From an uncultured Actinomycetes bacterium (GTDB taxonomy: Bacteria > Actinomycetota > Actinomycetes > Nanopelagicales > Nanopelagicaceae): a DNA stretch of 64,000 nt. The DNA lies in contig CAILJM010000027.1 of assembly GCA_903834515.1 (NCBI GenBank), positions 1 through 64,000 of the forward strand, read 5' to 3'. Position numbers and translations under genes: made by a program. Of this stretch, positions 1 through 10,400 are shown one piece after another (within the stretch, counting starts at the first letter, position 1; each line of letters starts with the position of its first letter). Below the pieces are notes generated by a model that was not told the DNA's origin, searched no databases, and saw only the letters and a list, made by a program, of their open reading frames with translations.

Positions 1-731
1 ACGCCCTCTTGAAAGGCTTGAGCGGTACGAACCGCATCCTGACCAACCATCGCATCTACGACAAAGAGAATCTCGTCCGGTGAAACTGCATCTCTAATCT
101 TGATCGCTTGTTGCATTAATTCTTGATCAACGCCGAGGCGACCTGCTGTATCAACGATGACTATGTTGTACAACTTCTCTTGGGCGAACTTCACGCCGGC
201 CTTTGCTACTGCAACCGGATCACCGACTCCATTTCCAGGTTCTGGCGCGAAGACTGGAACTTTGATTCCATCGCCCACAGTCTGAAGTTGAGTTACAGCA
301 TTTGGTCGCTGCAAATCAGATGCGACAAGGAGCGGTGTATTTCCGGATTTCTTAAGATGGAGCGCCAATTTTCCCGCTAAAGATGTCTTACCGGCTCCTT
401 GAAGTCCGGTCAGCATGATCACGGTTGGTGGCTTTTTAGCGAGTTGAATGCGGCGGGCACTCCCACCAAGAATTGCCGTCAATTCCTCATTGACGATCGT
501 AAAGATCGCTTGCGACGGATTAATTCCCTTATTAACCTCTTCGAGCTTTTCAATCGAGCGAGAAGATATTCGTTCGACAAAGGAATCGACTACATCGAGC
601 GCCACATCTGACTCAAGGAGCGCACTTCGAATCTCGGCTGCGATCTCTTGAATATCGCCACTCTTCAATCGACCTTTCGCGCGTAGCGACGAGAAGGCCG
701 TTGAGAACTTCGAGGTTAAGTTATCGAACAC
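1..731 (-). CDS. ffh: Signal recognition particle GTPase Ffh, N-terminal part (cut by window edge)
   Basis: Ffh binds 4.5S RNA and signal sequences and delivers ribosomes making membrane proteins to FtsY. About 243 codons are visible. The first ~90 residues form the helical N domain; the G1 loop GLQGAGKT lies near residue 109 and DTAGR near 192. The rest of the G domain and the methionine-rich M domain lie beyond base 1. I chose GTG at 729-731 because the encoded start VFDNLTSKFS matches the family and a TANNNT box stands six bases upstream. It is the last gene of the amt-glnB-glnD-ffh run, as in many actinobacteria. The identification is secure. Confidence 0.97.
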   Translation of the reverse strand, partial: MFDNLTSKFSTAFSSLRAKGRLKSGDIQEIAAEIRSALLESDVALDVVDSFVERISSRSIEKLEEVNKGINPSQAIFTIVNEELTAILGGSARRIQLAKKPPTVIMLTGLQGAGKTSLAGKLALHLKKSGNTPLLVASDLQRPNAVTQLQTVGDGIKVPVFAPEPGNGVGDPVAVAKAGVKFAQEKLYNIVIVDTAGRLGVDQELMQQAIKIRDAVSPDEILFVVDAMVGQDAVRTAQAFQEG

Positions 732-737
732 AGAGGA

Positions 738-743
738 ATCCTA
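738..743 (-). promoter_or_regulatory. -10 box for leaderless ffh
   Basis: TAGGAT is followed by six bases and then the GTG of ffh. No Shine-Dalgarno sequence intervenes, so transcription probably starts at or next to the start codon. Confidence 0.5.
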
Positions 744-760
744 CAGTGGGCTTAGACCGC

Positions 761-3022
761 CTATTGCGTCAGGATATGTCGTTCGATCTGGGTTGCAAGC
801 GTTTTTGCGCGTTCTTCAGAGAGCGCACCACCTTGAACATCCGTGATGTAGAGGGTGTCGAAAGCTTCCGCGCCCAGTGTCGCCACGATCGCAGCTCGAA
901 TATCGACTCCAAATCTCGAAATTATCTTGGTGAGGTTGTAGAGAACTCCTGGCCGATCGTGCATGCGAACTTCAAGGATCGTTGCCTCTGTCGCAATATC
1001 GTTGCTTGCAGTGACCACCGGCGGTGGCACAGGAATCCCTGGGAAGCGTCGGAAGTTTCTAATTCGCTCTTCGATCTTCGCATTAATATCCAACTCCCCG
1101 TCAAGGGCTTTTTGCAAGATTATTGTAAGTTGTTCACTCTCCGGTACTGGCGAATGAACATCTAGCGCAACAAGCCATGTCATGACTGCAACACCATCGA
1201 CAGTGCGAGTGCGCGCCGAGCGAAGATCCATCCTCGAAATCGAGAGTACTCCGGCAACTATCGAGAGCAATCCCACACGGTCAGGCGAAACGATCTCAAT
1301 TTCATACCCTTCCTCTCGGGTACGAATTTCAATCGAGAGTTCGCGACTTTGCATTTTTCGAATTTGTGCTTCTGTCAGCTCTGGACGCTTTGCCGCAGTC
1401 GCCCCCTGCATTGCTGCCAGACATCGATCAACCAGATCTTGAACCAAAGTTGCCTTCCACGTCGACCAGGCAGCCTTGCCTGTTGCCTCGCCATCAGCGA
1501 TGCTCAATGCATGGAGCAACTCCAAAGAGTCTGGGTCGGGAACGCGCGATAGAACAGAGGCAATCGTTTGTGGGTCATCCAGGTCGCGCCTCGTCGCTAC
1601 CGCCGAGAGCAAGAGATGCTCTTGCACCATCAGCGAAAGCGTCGCTACATCCTTTTCAGAGAAACCGAGTCGCCTGGCAAGTGGAATGATTAATTCCGAG
1701 CCATAATCTGAATGATCTTTACCTACAAAACCCTTTCCAATGTCATGAAAGAGGGCTCCGACGAGTAAGAGATCTGGCCTGCGAACCGATCGAGTGAGCG
1801 CAGCAGCCTTCACTGCAGTTTCAAGCATGTGGCGATCTACGGTGTGATGATGCAGGACATTGCGCTGCGGCAGAAATCGAACATGCTCCCACTCTGGGAT
1901 CCAGCGGCCGATGAGACCCTCTTGATCGAGGGCTTCGAAGACCTTAATCATCGCTGCACCAGAGCCGATAAGCGCAACGAGATCCTCGCGGGATTGACGT
2001 GGCCAAGGTCGCGGCAGGTCAGTGAAATTTTCGGCGATCGCGATACATGCTTCAATTGAGAGCGGTAATCCGCGTTGGGCCGAGAGAGCGGCGGCTCGCA
2101 ACCCAATTCCTGGATCTGAACCGATATCAAAGTGAGATTCTAGAGTTAATTCGCCATTCACAAGTTCGATGCCCTTGCTGAGGGCAGTCTGTTTGGGTCT
2201 GCGCCAAAATTTCTTTGATGCAGGATGCTCGATACGATGCCATGTTAAATCCATTACATAATCAACTGCGCGCGCCGCTCTCGCAACTTCAAACATCAAT
2301 ATATCCGCATCTGCGAAATCTAGATCTGCAGCAACTTTGTCCTGTTCGGTGAGAAGAAGTTGGTCTCGACTTCGTCCAGAGACGGTATGCAATGAATCTC
2401 GAACATTGGTGAGCAGAGATTCGGCAGCAGCGACTCGATCCAGAGCGACCTCTACCACTTCGCTCCGAGCGATCGCTCGAAGAGTATTGATATCGCGCAA
2501 TCCTCCTCGCGCTTCCTTCAAATCTGGCTCTAGGAGATAAGCGAGTTCGCCCGATATCTCAGTTCGTTCCTGAATTGTCTGACGAAGCGAATCCTTGTAC
2601 TTTGAGAAGTTCTTTATCCAATTCTCTTGCGCATCTCGAGCAACACCTTCAACGAGAATGGCTTCACCTGCGATGAGTCGAATATCGAGTAGCCCCAGAG
2701 CTACTTTCACATCTGAAGAAGCGCTCTCATGAGTTTCAAATCGTGTTCGGACGGAATGATCCACCGACCGCAATGAATTCCATAATGGATAGAGAATTGC
2801 ATTCACAAATACGCTCAGCGCCTCGGGTGATGAACGTCCATCATGGAGGATGAGTAGATCGATATCTGAACCCGGAGATAACTCCCCGCGTCCATAACCT
2901 CCAACCGCCGAAAGAGCTACCGCTTCCGAAGGAATGCTGGAATGGCGAAGAGCGTCGAGAAAGAGGGATTGAATCTCTCTATCGATCTTGTCAGATCGTT
3001 CTCGACGCTCTCTCGTACCCAC
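761..3022 (-). CDS. glnD: PII nucleotidyltransferase / deuridylylating enzyme GlnD
   Basis: GlnD modifies and demodifies the PII protein in response to glutamine. The 753-residue product has the nucleotidyltransferase motif GGYGRGEL...GSDIDLL at residues 41-57, an HD hydrolase region with a histidine cluster (HHHTVDRH) near residue 390, and two C-terminal ACT domains (about 575-645 and 685-753) that sense glutamine. In actinobacteria the homologous enzyme is known to adenylylate rather than uridylylate PII; which nucleotide is used here cannot be read from sequence. The start is GTG at 3020-3022. It follows glnB by 35 bases and precedes ffh by 29. Confidence 0.95.
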   Translation of the reverse strand: MGTRERRERSDKIDREIQSLFLDALRHSSIPSEAVALSAVGGYGRGELSPGSDIDLLILHDGRSSPEALSVFVNAILYPLWNSLRSVDHSVRTRFETHESASSDVKVALGLLDIRLIAGEAILVEGVARDAQENWIKNFSKYKDSLRQTIQERTEISGELAYLLEPDLKEARGGLRDINTLRAIARSEVVEVALDRVAAAESLLTNVRDSLHTVSGRSRDQLLLTEQDKVAADLDFADADILMFEVARAARAVDYVMDLTWHRIEHPASKKFWRRPKQTALSKGIELVNGELTLESHFDIGSDPGIGLRAAALSAQRGLPLSIEACIAIAENFTDLPRPWPRQSREDLVALIGSGAAMIKVFEALDQEGLIGRWIPEWEHVRFLPQRNVLHHHTVDRHMLETAVKAAALTRSVRRPDLLLVGALFHDIGKGFVGKDHSDYGSELIIPLARRLGFSEKDVATLSLMVQEHLLLSAVATRRDLDDPQTIASVLSRVPDPDSLELLHALSIADGEATGKAAWSTWKATLVQDLVDRCLAAMQGATAAKRPELTEAQIRKMQSRELSIEIRTREEGYEIEIVSPDRVGLLSIVAGVLSISRMDLRSARTRTVDGVAVMTWLVALDVHSPVPESEQLTIILQKALDGELDINAKIEERIRNFRRFPGIPVPPPVVTASNDIATEATILEVRMHDRPGVLYNLTKIISRFGVDIRAAIVATLGAEAFDTLYITDVQGGALSEERAKTLATQIERHILTQ

Positions 3023-3029
3023 AAGGGAT

Positions 3030-3035
3030 AGCCTA
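3030..3035 (-). promoter_or_regulatory. -10 box before glnD
   Basis: TAGGCT, seven bases, then the GTG of glnD, in the short gap after glnB. It suggests that glnD can be transcribed separately from amt-glnB. Confidence 0.4.
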
Positions 3036-3057
3036 CTTAGTTAATGCGGTGTACTTG

Positions 3058-4685
<1,628 letters not shown>

Positions 4686-4771
4686 GAACTCTCCAAAGTT
4701 GTTTGGGTAGAGGCGCCTCGCCATTGAGGATGGGCCCGTATGGGGCACTGGAGGGAGCATGATGCCTTGGA

Positions 4772-4799
4772 GTTACAAAAAAGTGACGATTTTTGTTAC
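4772..4799. promoter_or_regulatory. GlnR-like box upstream of amt
   Basis: Three GTNAC half-sites occur in a row: GTTAC at 4772-4776, GTGAC at 4783-4787 and GTTAC at 4795-4799. The steps are 11 and 12 bases. Actinobacterial GlnR boxes are built from GTNAC/GAAAC half-sites with an 11-base step. The site lies 87-114 bases upstream of the amt start, so nitrogen control of amt-glnB-glnD is likely. The remaining 4686-4771 stretch is leader, with no gene seen. Confidence 0.6.
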
Positions 4800-4814
4800 A
4801 TACAGGTTAAAGAA

Positions 4815-5678
4815 TTAAGAGATTAACCCTTGCAGGTAGATCTGCGGGTCAAATACGCGTAAATCCTCGACGCCCTCCCCCACACCAACGAACTTCACGG
4901 GTATGCCGGTCGCCGACTCGATCGCGAGAGCGATTCCGCCCTTGGCGGAGCCGTCCATCTTCGAGAGGATTAATCCACTCACTGCGACGCTTTCGGTAAA
5001 GAGTTTTGCCTGAACTATCCCGTTCTGCCCTGTGGTGGCATCGACGACGAGAAGCACTTCATCTATGGGAGAGACCTTCTCAATGACTCGACGAATCTTT
5101 GAAAGTTCGTCCATCAATCCGGACTTCGTATGTAATCGACCTGCTGTATCCACAATAAATATATTGACACGCTCTTCAATCGCGCGCTTGATGCCATCGA
5201 AGGCAACGGCGGCAGGATCGCCATTGGGTTTGCCTGCTACGACCGTGACTCCAACTCTCGCGCCCCATGTTTGAATCTGGTCAATCGCAGCGGCGCGAAA
5301 GGTGTCAGCAGCGGCGACGAGAACGGCGCTATTGAGATTTTTAAAGTGATTCATGAGCTTTGCAACTGAGGTAGTTTTTCCAGTGCCATTTACTCCGACA
5401 ACCAAGATCGTTGTTGGACGATCGGCCGCAATACGAATTCCTCGGTCGGCAGTAGTGAGCTTCTTAGTCAACGAAGCTAACAACGCGCCTTCAATTCCAT
5501 TCGCACCATTCGCACCATCTGCGCCATCAATTTTCATACCTTTTGCTAGCGCAATAATTTCGGTTGCAAGCCCCGCTCCAAGGTCAGCCTCTATCAAGGT
5601 CTTCTCAAACTCTTGCCAATCAGCGGCAGAGACGGAACCACCACGCAATTTGCTGATGATCTTGCTAAAGAGCGCCAT
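4815..5678 (-). CDS. ftsY: Signal recognition particle receptor FtsY
   Basis: FtsY is the membrane-side GTPase partner of Ffh. At 287 residues it is the short form: a helical N domain (1-85) and the G domain, with no acidic N-terminal extension. GVNGTGKTT is the P-loop, followed by DTFRAAAIDQ, DTAGR and the specificity motif SKMDGSAKGG. A short repeated insertion (DGADGANGANG), encoded by a 9-base DNA repeat at about 5495-5530, lies between the two domains. GGAG stands eight bases before ATG at 5676-5678. It follows smc by 31 bases, the usual actinobacterial smc-ftsY order. Confidence 0.97.
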   Translation of the reverse strand: MALFSKIISKLRGGSVSAADWQEFEKTLIEADLGAGLATEIIALAKGMKIDGADGANGANGIEGALLASLTKKLTTADRGIRIAADRPTTILVVGVNGTGKTTSVAKLMNHFKNLNSAVLVAAADTFRAAAIDQIQTWGARVGVTVVAGKPNGDPAAVAFDGIKRAIEERVNIFIVDTAGRLHTKSGLMDELSKIRRVIEKVSPIDEVLLVVDATTGQNGIVQAKLFTESVAVSGLILSKMDGSAKGGIALAIESATGIPVKFVGVGEGVEDLRVFDPQIYLQGLIS

Positions 5679-5709
5679 GCATTAACTCCGAATCCTGGCA
5701 AACTCCGTG

Positions 5710-8700
5710 TTAAACGGATTCGCTCTCGCGAAGTCGCTGCGAAATTACTTCAGAGACGCCATCGCCTCGCATAGTGACGCCATAGAGCGCATCAGCAATC
5801 TCCATCGTGCGCTTCTGGTGAGTGATGATGATCAACTGAGATTTCTCGCGAAGCTCTTCAAATACGCCAAGTAGGCGCCCTAGGTTTGTATCATCCAAGG
5901 CGGCTTCAACTTCATCCATCACGTAAAACGGACTTGGTCGCGCCTTAAAAATCGCGACGAGCATGGCCACCGCAACAAGAGAACGTTCTCCGCCAGAGAG
6001 TAAGGAGAGTCGCTTCACACGCTTGCCCGGTGGTCTTGCTTCGACGTCGACGCCAGAGTTCATCAGATCATCTGGGTTGGTCAAAATCAATCGACCTTCT
6101 CCACCTGGGAATAGGCGTGCGAAAATTCCCCGGAACTCGCGTTCTGTATCGAGGTATGCCTGATGGAAGATCTCCTGGACCTTGTCATCGACTTCCTTCA
6201 CAATATCCAGCAAGTCCTTCTTCGTCTTCTTAAGATCTTCAAGTTGTTCGGCAAGATATTTCAATCGCTCTTCGAGAGCGTTGTACTCTTCAAGTGCGAG
6301 CGGATTGATCTTTCCAAGCATTGCTAGAGCGCGTTCTGCTTGAACGAGTCGTTTCTCTTGCTGATCGCGACGGAACGGAATGAGCTCTCCTGGAACCCAA
6401 TTTCCTTCCTCATCCTCTACAAATGTTGGGACATCGTTAGTTGGTCCGTATTCATTGACGAGGGTTGCCACGTCGACACCGAGCTCTTCCATCGCGCGAG
6501 ATTCAAGTCCTTCAATGCGAAGACGTTGTTCCGCTCGAGCGATCTCATCGCGATGCACACTTGATGTGAGAGTTTCGAGTTCAGTGGTGAGTTCGCGCCC
6601 GCGCCCTCGAACCGAAAGTATTTCTCCCTCACGATCGGTGCGGGAGAGTTCAAGGCGCTGACGTTCTGCAAGCGCCTTTGAAATCGAAACTTCAATCTGG
6701 ATTAAGGTTTCATAAGCGGTATCGGCAATTGACTGAGCCGTCGCAGCCGCAATTGCACGCTGCTCGCGACGAATGATCGCCTTCGAAGCGCTTTCGCGTT
6801 CATGGGCTGCAGAATCTTCAAGGTTCTTTGCGCGAGCTGCGATCGCAGTAATTCTCTCTTCAAGTGTACGTAGCTCAAGTCGAGCTTCTACCTCTGCTGA
6901 ACGGGCGGCAGATACCTGCGAGCGAAGATCTTCAAGATGTGTGAGATCTGGTTCGGCTGGCTCTTGATGAGATTCAAATTGTGCAATCGCCGCAGCTAAA
7001 TCACGCTCATCGTTAGCACGCTGTTCTGATGCTTCACGTTCGCTCTGTGCAAGACGTTCAACCTCAGCTTGTGCGCTCTTTACATTCTGTCCGGCAACCG
7101 CCATCTGCTCGGCAAGACCTGACATCTTTGCATCTGAATCATTAAGGCGAGCGAGGGCTTGGTCATGCGTCTGTCGAGCCGCATCCACCTCGTTCGCGAT
7201 TGCGGCGAGTTCAAATGTGAGTGATTCGCAACGGGCGATGACCTCGTTGAGGTTATCTTGTGTGCGTTCCAAAAGTGCGCTGATCTCGATAGCAGATTGC
7301 GAACCAGTCGATCCTCCGCGAACTCGATTACGGCTTACTAGATCTCCATCACGAGTAACCGCGATCAGTTTTCGATCAAGAGCGATTGCTGCTTCCGCAT
7401 CTGAGAGTGACTCCACAACAACGAATCGAGCAAGAAGCGCTCTCAGGAGTCGATCAATTCCGGTAGATGTGATCACTTCTGATATCGATGTAAGTCCGGA
7501 AGGAATCGCATGAAGCTCTGAACTCTCTTCACCATCTACTACGAGGAGTTCGGAGCGACCACCTGATTCAGCTTTCAACATTCCCAAGGCGCCGACTGCC
7601 GAACTCAAATCTTCAACCACAATCGAGTCGGCCAATGGTCCAAGCGCTGCCGCAACTGCTGCTTCCCAGCCATCCTTGATGGATATAAGTGAGGCAAGGC
7701 GACCCTTTACTCGAGCGCCACTTCGGCCAGAAAGTATCGCTTCGCCGCCATCTCTATGGGTGAGCGACTCTTGTAAGGCTGCCAACCTTGAAGTAAGTCC
7801 TGCGCGATCGCGCGCCGCAGCCTGTTCTGCCTCTTGGCGTTGCGCAAATTTACTCTGAAGATTATCGAGTGAACTCTTCGCACTTTCATACGTTGCATCG
7901 AGATTTGGTTCGGATGCATCTAAACCGGCGATCTCAGTTTCAAGCGTTGCGAACTCGGCTCGGAATTGCTTCAAACGTAACGAGGCTTCATCGCGCGCTG
8001 AGGTTAAGCGAGCGATTTCGGCATTCGTTGCATCGATACGCGAACGAAGACCGTTGATATGACCTTCTTGTCGAGCAGTTCCTTCGCGTTGATCAGCGAT
8101 TGCGCGCAGAGAGGCGCTGACGCTCTTCTCTTCTAACGAGAGTGCCGACTCCAATTCGCGAAGTTTCGAAGTGACTAACTCAAGAGCCGTCTGCGACTCC
8201 GAAAATACAGTCCTGAGCGAGTTCTCTTCAGATCTAAGCGATCTCGCTTCCTCATCCATCGCCACCGGATCACGTCCACCAGCTCTGGCCTCATCGGCAT
8301 CCTCAGAGAGGAATCGCGCCCGCTCTGATGAGAGCGATTGAACACCTCGGAACTTCTCGCGCTGCGCCGTAAGTTGATAGAAATTCTCTTGTGCTTGCAC
8401 GAGAAGCGGGTTCTCGCGAGTACTTGCCGCATCCAACTCTTCTTCACGTGCACGGATCGTCCGGAGCGCGTTCTCAACCTCATCTCGCCTGGCGCGAAGT
8501 ACCGTCTCATCGGCTACTTCGGCGTCGAGATTTGACTTCAAATTAATAAGGTCATCGGCGAGCAATCGGAGTCGAGAATCGCGGACATCTGACTGAATAG
8601 TTGATGCCTTACGAGCAACCTCCGCTTGTTTTCCAAGCGGTTTAAGATTTCGGCGCAACTCAACAGTGAGATCTTGAATGCGAGAAAGATTTCCCTGCAT

Positions 8701-9249
8701 CGAATCCAATTTACGCAGAGCCTTCTCTTTACGCTTTCGGTGCTTAAGGACGCCGGCAGCCTCTTCAATAAATGCGCGTCGCTCTTCTGGATTGGCAAGA
8801 AGGATTGCATCAAGTTGACCTTGACCAACAATCACATGCATCTCTCGACCAATGCCGCTGTCGCTCAGCAACTCCTGAATATCGAGAAGACGGGTCGTTT
8901 CGCCATTAAGAAGGTACTCAGATGTGCCATTTCTAAATAGGACGCGACTGATTGTTACTTCGGTGAAATCAATCGGAAGTGTCTGATCTGTGTTATCAAT
9001 TGTTACAGAGACTTCAGCGCGACCAAGTGGAGCACGGCCAGAAGTTCCGGCGAAGATGACATCTTCCATCTTCCCGCCACGGAGGGACTTTGCACCTTGC
9101 TCTCCCATGACCCAAGAAAGTGCATCGAGGACATTTGATTTTCCAGAGCCGTTTGGTCCAACTACGCAGGTGATTCCGGGTTCGAAATGAAGGGTTGTAG
9201 CAGAAGCGAAGGATTTAAATCCTTTGAGGGTTACGCTCTTCAAATACAC
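5710..9249 (-). CDS. smc: Chromosome segregation ATPase SMC
   Basis: SMC forms the core of the bacterial condensin that compacts and separates chromosomes. The 1179-residue length is full. Walker A GPNGSGKS is at residues 31-38; two long coiled coils flank a glycine-rich hinge at about 500-650; the ABC signature LSGGERSL lies near 1080, followed by the Walker B region ending MDEVEAALDD. The start is GTG at 9247-9249, giving MYLKSVTLKGFKSF, the normal family start. It stands directly after rnc; the mutM gene normally found between rnc and smc in actinobacteria is absent. scpA and scpB are not in this window. Confidence 0.97.
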   Translation of the reverse strand: MYLKSVTLKGFKSFASATTLHFEPGITCVVGPNGSGKSNVLDALSWVMGEQGAKSLRGGKMEDVIFAGTSGRAPLGRAEVSVTIDNTDQTLPIDFTEVTISRVLFRNGTSEYLLNGETTRLLDIQELLSDSGIGREMHVIVGQGQLDAILLANPEERRAFIEEAAGVLKHRKRKEKALRKLDSMQGNLSRIQDLTVELRRNLKPLGKQAEVARKASTIQSDVRDSRLRLLADDLINLKSNLDAEVADETVLRARRDEVENALRTIRAREEELDAASTRENPLLVQAQENFYQLTAQREKFRGVQSLSSERARFLSEDADEARAGGRDPVAMDEEARSLRSEENSLRTVFSESQTALELVTSKLRELESALSLEEKSVSASLRAIADQREGTARQEGHINGLRSRIDATNAEIARLTSARDEASLRLKQFRAEFATLETEIAGLDASEPNLDATYESAKSSLDNLQSKFAQRQEAEQAAARDRAGLTSRLAALQESLTHRDGGEAILSGRSGARVKGRLASLISIKDGWEAAVAAALGPLADSIVVEDLSSAVGALGMLKAESGGRSELLVVDGEESSELHAIPSGLTSISEVITSTGIDRLLRALLARFVVVESLSDAEAAIALDRKLIAVTRDGDLVSRNRVRGGSTGSQSAIEISALLERTQDNLNEVIARCESLTFELAAIANEVDAARQTHDQALARLNDSDAKMSGLAEQMAVAGQNVKSAQAEVERLAQSEREASEQRANDERDLAAAIAQFESHQEPAEPDLTHLEDLRSQVSAARSAEVEARLELRTLEERITAIAARAKNLEDSAAHERESASKAIIRREQRAIAAATAQSIADTAYETLIQIEVSISKALAERQRLELSRTDREGEILSVRGRGRELTTELETLTSSVHRDEIARAEQRLRIEGLESRAMEELGVDVATLVNEYGPTNDVPTFVEDEEGNWVPGELIPFRRDQQEKRLVQAERALAMLGKINPLALEEYNALEERLKYLAEQLEDLKKTKKDLLDIVKEVDDKVQEIFHQAYLDTEREFRGIFARLFPGGEGRLILTNPDDLMNSGVDVEARPPGKRVKRLSLLSGGERSLVAVAMLVAIFKARPSPFYVMDEVEAALDDTNLGRLLGVFEELREKSQLIIITHQKRTMEIADALYGVTMRGDGVSEVISQRLRESESV

Positions 9250-9255
9250 GAGGAA

Positions 9256-9261
9256 AACCTA
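9256..9261 (-). promoter_or_regulatory. -10 box for leaderless smc
   Basis: TAGGTT, six bases, then the GTG of smc, with no Shine-Dalgarno sequence. The 75-base gap after rnc thus seems to hold a separate promoter for smc-ftsY. Confidence 0.5.
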
Positions 9262-9324
9262 TCGGTAAGTGAGGAACCATCCTAAAATCGGCACGCCTCA
9301 AGGAAAGGTTGAGGGTTTCACTTC

Positions 9325-10005
9325 TTAATTAAAACGGAGCGAAAGTTCTTCAAAAGCTTGTTTGGCTGCAACTTGTTCGGCTTCACGCTTGCTCTTGCCG
9401 TGGCCAACCGCAAAACGTTCGCCTGAGAGCAATGCGATGGCTGTGAAACTCTTATCGTGATCAGGTCCAGATTCAGAGATCTCGTATTCAGGAGTTGATA
9501 ATCCATAGAGTGCTGCCAATTCTTGGAGCGCAGTCTTTCCGTCAAGGGTTGCGCCATCAGCGGTTGCAAGAGCAAGTGCGTTCTCACACCATCGAAGAAC
9601 AGCTGTTGCAGTCACAGAATATCCATGCTCGATATAAATCGCGCCAACGAGCGCTTCGAGCGAATCTGCCAGAAGTGAATTTTTGTCCCGTCCCCCGGTG
9701 GACTCTTCGCCTTTGCCGATGTGCAAATATTGACCGAGTTCAAGTTCGCGAGCGATGGTCGCAAGAGCGCGCGTGCTCACCACACTAGAACGCAATGGAG
9801 AGAGTTTGCTTTCATCCAACTCTGGATAGCGCTGGAAGAGGGCTTCAGTGATAAGTAGCCCAAGAACTGAGTCCCCTAAAAATTCGAGGCGTTCATTGGT
9901 GGCAATTCCGCCATTCTCATACGAGAAAGAGCGATGCGTAAGAGCTTGTTGAAGCAACTCGTCCTTAACCGATATTCCGAGTACTTCGGTTAGGCGCGAG
10001 TACAG
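9325..10005 (-). CDS. rnc: Ribonuclease III (probable CTG start)
   Basis: RNase III cuts double-stranded RNA, including rRNA precursors. The catalytic signature NERLEFLGDSVLG is followed by the second acidic site (DSLEALVGAIY) and a C-terminal double-stranded-RNA-binding domain (about residues 155-226). The first standard codon is TTG at 9955-9957, which would lose the N-terminal helix. In-frame codons upstream encode YSRLTEVLGISVKDEL, matching the family, back to CTG at 10003-10005. AGAGGT at 10011-10016 lies five bases before that CTG, and the resulting 226 residues equal the E. coli length. The CTG is one base after the rpmF stop, suggesting coupled translation. Family is certain; the start is inferred. 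Confidence 0.93.
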   Translation of the reverse strand: MYSRLTEVLGISVKDELLQQALTHRSFSYENGGIATNERLEFLGDSVLGLLITEALFQRYPELDESKLSPLRSSVVSTRALATIARELELGQYLHIGKGEESTGGRDKNSLLADSLEALVGAIYIEHGYSVTATAVLRWCENALALATADGATLDGKTALQELAALYGLSTPEYEISESGPDHDKSFTAIALLSGERFAVGHGKSKREAEQVAAKQAFEELSLRFN

Positions 10006-10006
10006 G

Positions 10007-10180
10007 TCAGACCTCTATTACCTGACGACGGTTATAGGTACCGCATGTTGGGCATGCAGTGTGCTGAAGCTTTGGTGACTGGCACTGGCCGCATGTCGCT
10101 ACAGCTGCAGGGGTTGTCTTCCATGAGCTACGACGGGTACGCGTACGTGAACGCGACATCTTTCGCTTTGGTACTGGCAT
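10007..10180 (-). CDS. rpmF: 50S ribosomal protein L32
   Basis: L32 is a 57-residue protein of the large ribosomal subunit. The translation starts MPVPKRKMSRSRTRTRRSSW, the standard lysine/arginine-rich family start, and carries a zinc ribbon: Cys30-x2-Cys33 and Cys43-x2-Cys46. AAGGAG lies six bases before the ATG at 10178-10180. It ends at TGA 10007-10009, one base before rnc. The yceD-rpmF pair is common across bacteria, but here they are separated by about 200 bases of leader. Confidence 0.97.
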   Translation of the reverse strand: MPVPKRKMSRSRTRTRRSSWKTTPAAVATCGQCQSPKLQHTACPTCGTYNRRQVIEV

Positions 10181-10230
10181 GGCCGACTCCTTCTAACGTG
10201 ATGAATATTGTTCTTGCAATTCTTGCCAAA

Positions 10231-10258
10231 AATCTACGACTAGCTGACGCCAGCGCAA
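10231..10258 (-). promoter_or_regulatory. Possible rpmF promoter
   Basis: On the minus strand TTGCGC (10253-10258) and TAGATT (10231-10236) are 16 bases apart, upstream of rpmF. The stretch 10181-10347 holds no gene; it also contains a small GGGG-TTCA-CCCC hairpin near 10311-10322. The promoter call rests on pattern only. Confidence 0.35.
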
Positions 10259-10347
10259 GGAGAGAAGTATCGCGGAAAAGTGGGGCAGATACAAACCGGG
10301 TTAGCGAGGTGGGGTGAACCCCGGATTCTCGCTTTTACCTTGGATAG

Positions 10348-10400
10348 CCCTAGAACCCTAGATTGCCCTAGATCCCTAGATCCCTAGATCCCTAGATCCT
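10348..10400. repeat. Tandem CCCTAGAT repeat across the yceD stop codon
   Basis: CCCTAG recurs at 10348, 10356, 10366, 10374, 10382 and 10390, mostly at 8-base steps. On the yceD mRNA strand it reads as GGG runs separated by five bases, which could fold into a G-quadruplex. The array supplies the last codons and stop of yceD, so its copy number can change that C-terminus. Confidence 0.85.

Noticed and set aside
9318-9587. 89-residue frame overlapping rnc
   Set aside because: It is an out-of-frame shadow of the RNase III gene with no support of its own.
10348-10400. Telomere-like CCCTAGA repeat as a sign of a chromosome end
   Set aside because: It lies inside a continuous ribosomal and division gene cluster and is only about 53 bases; it is better read as a local tandem repeat.
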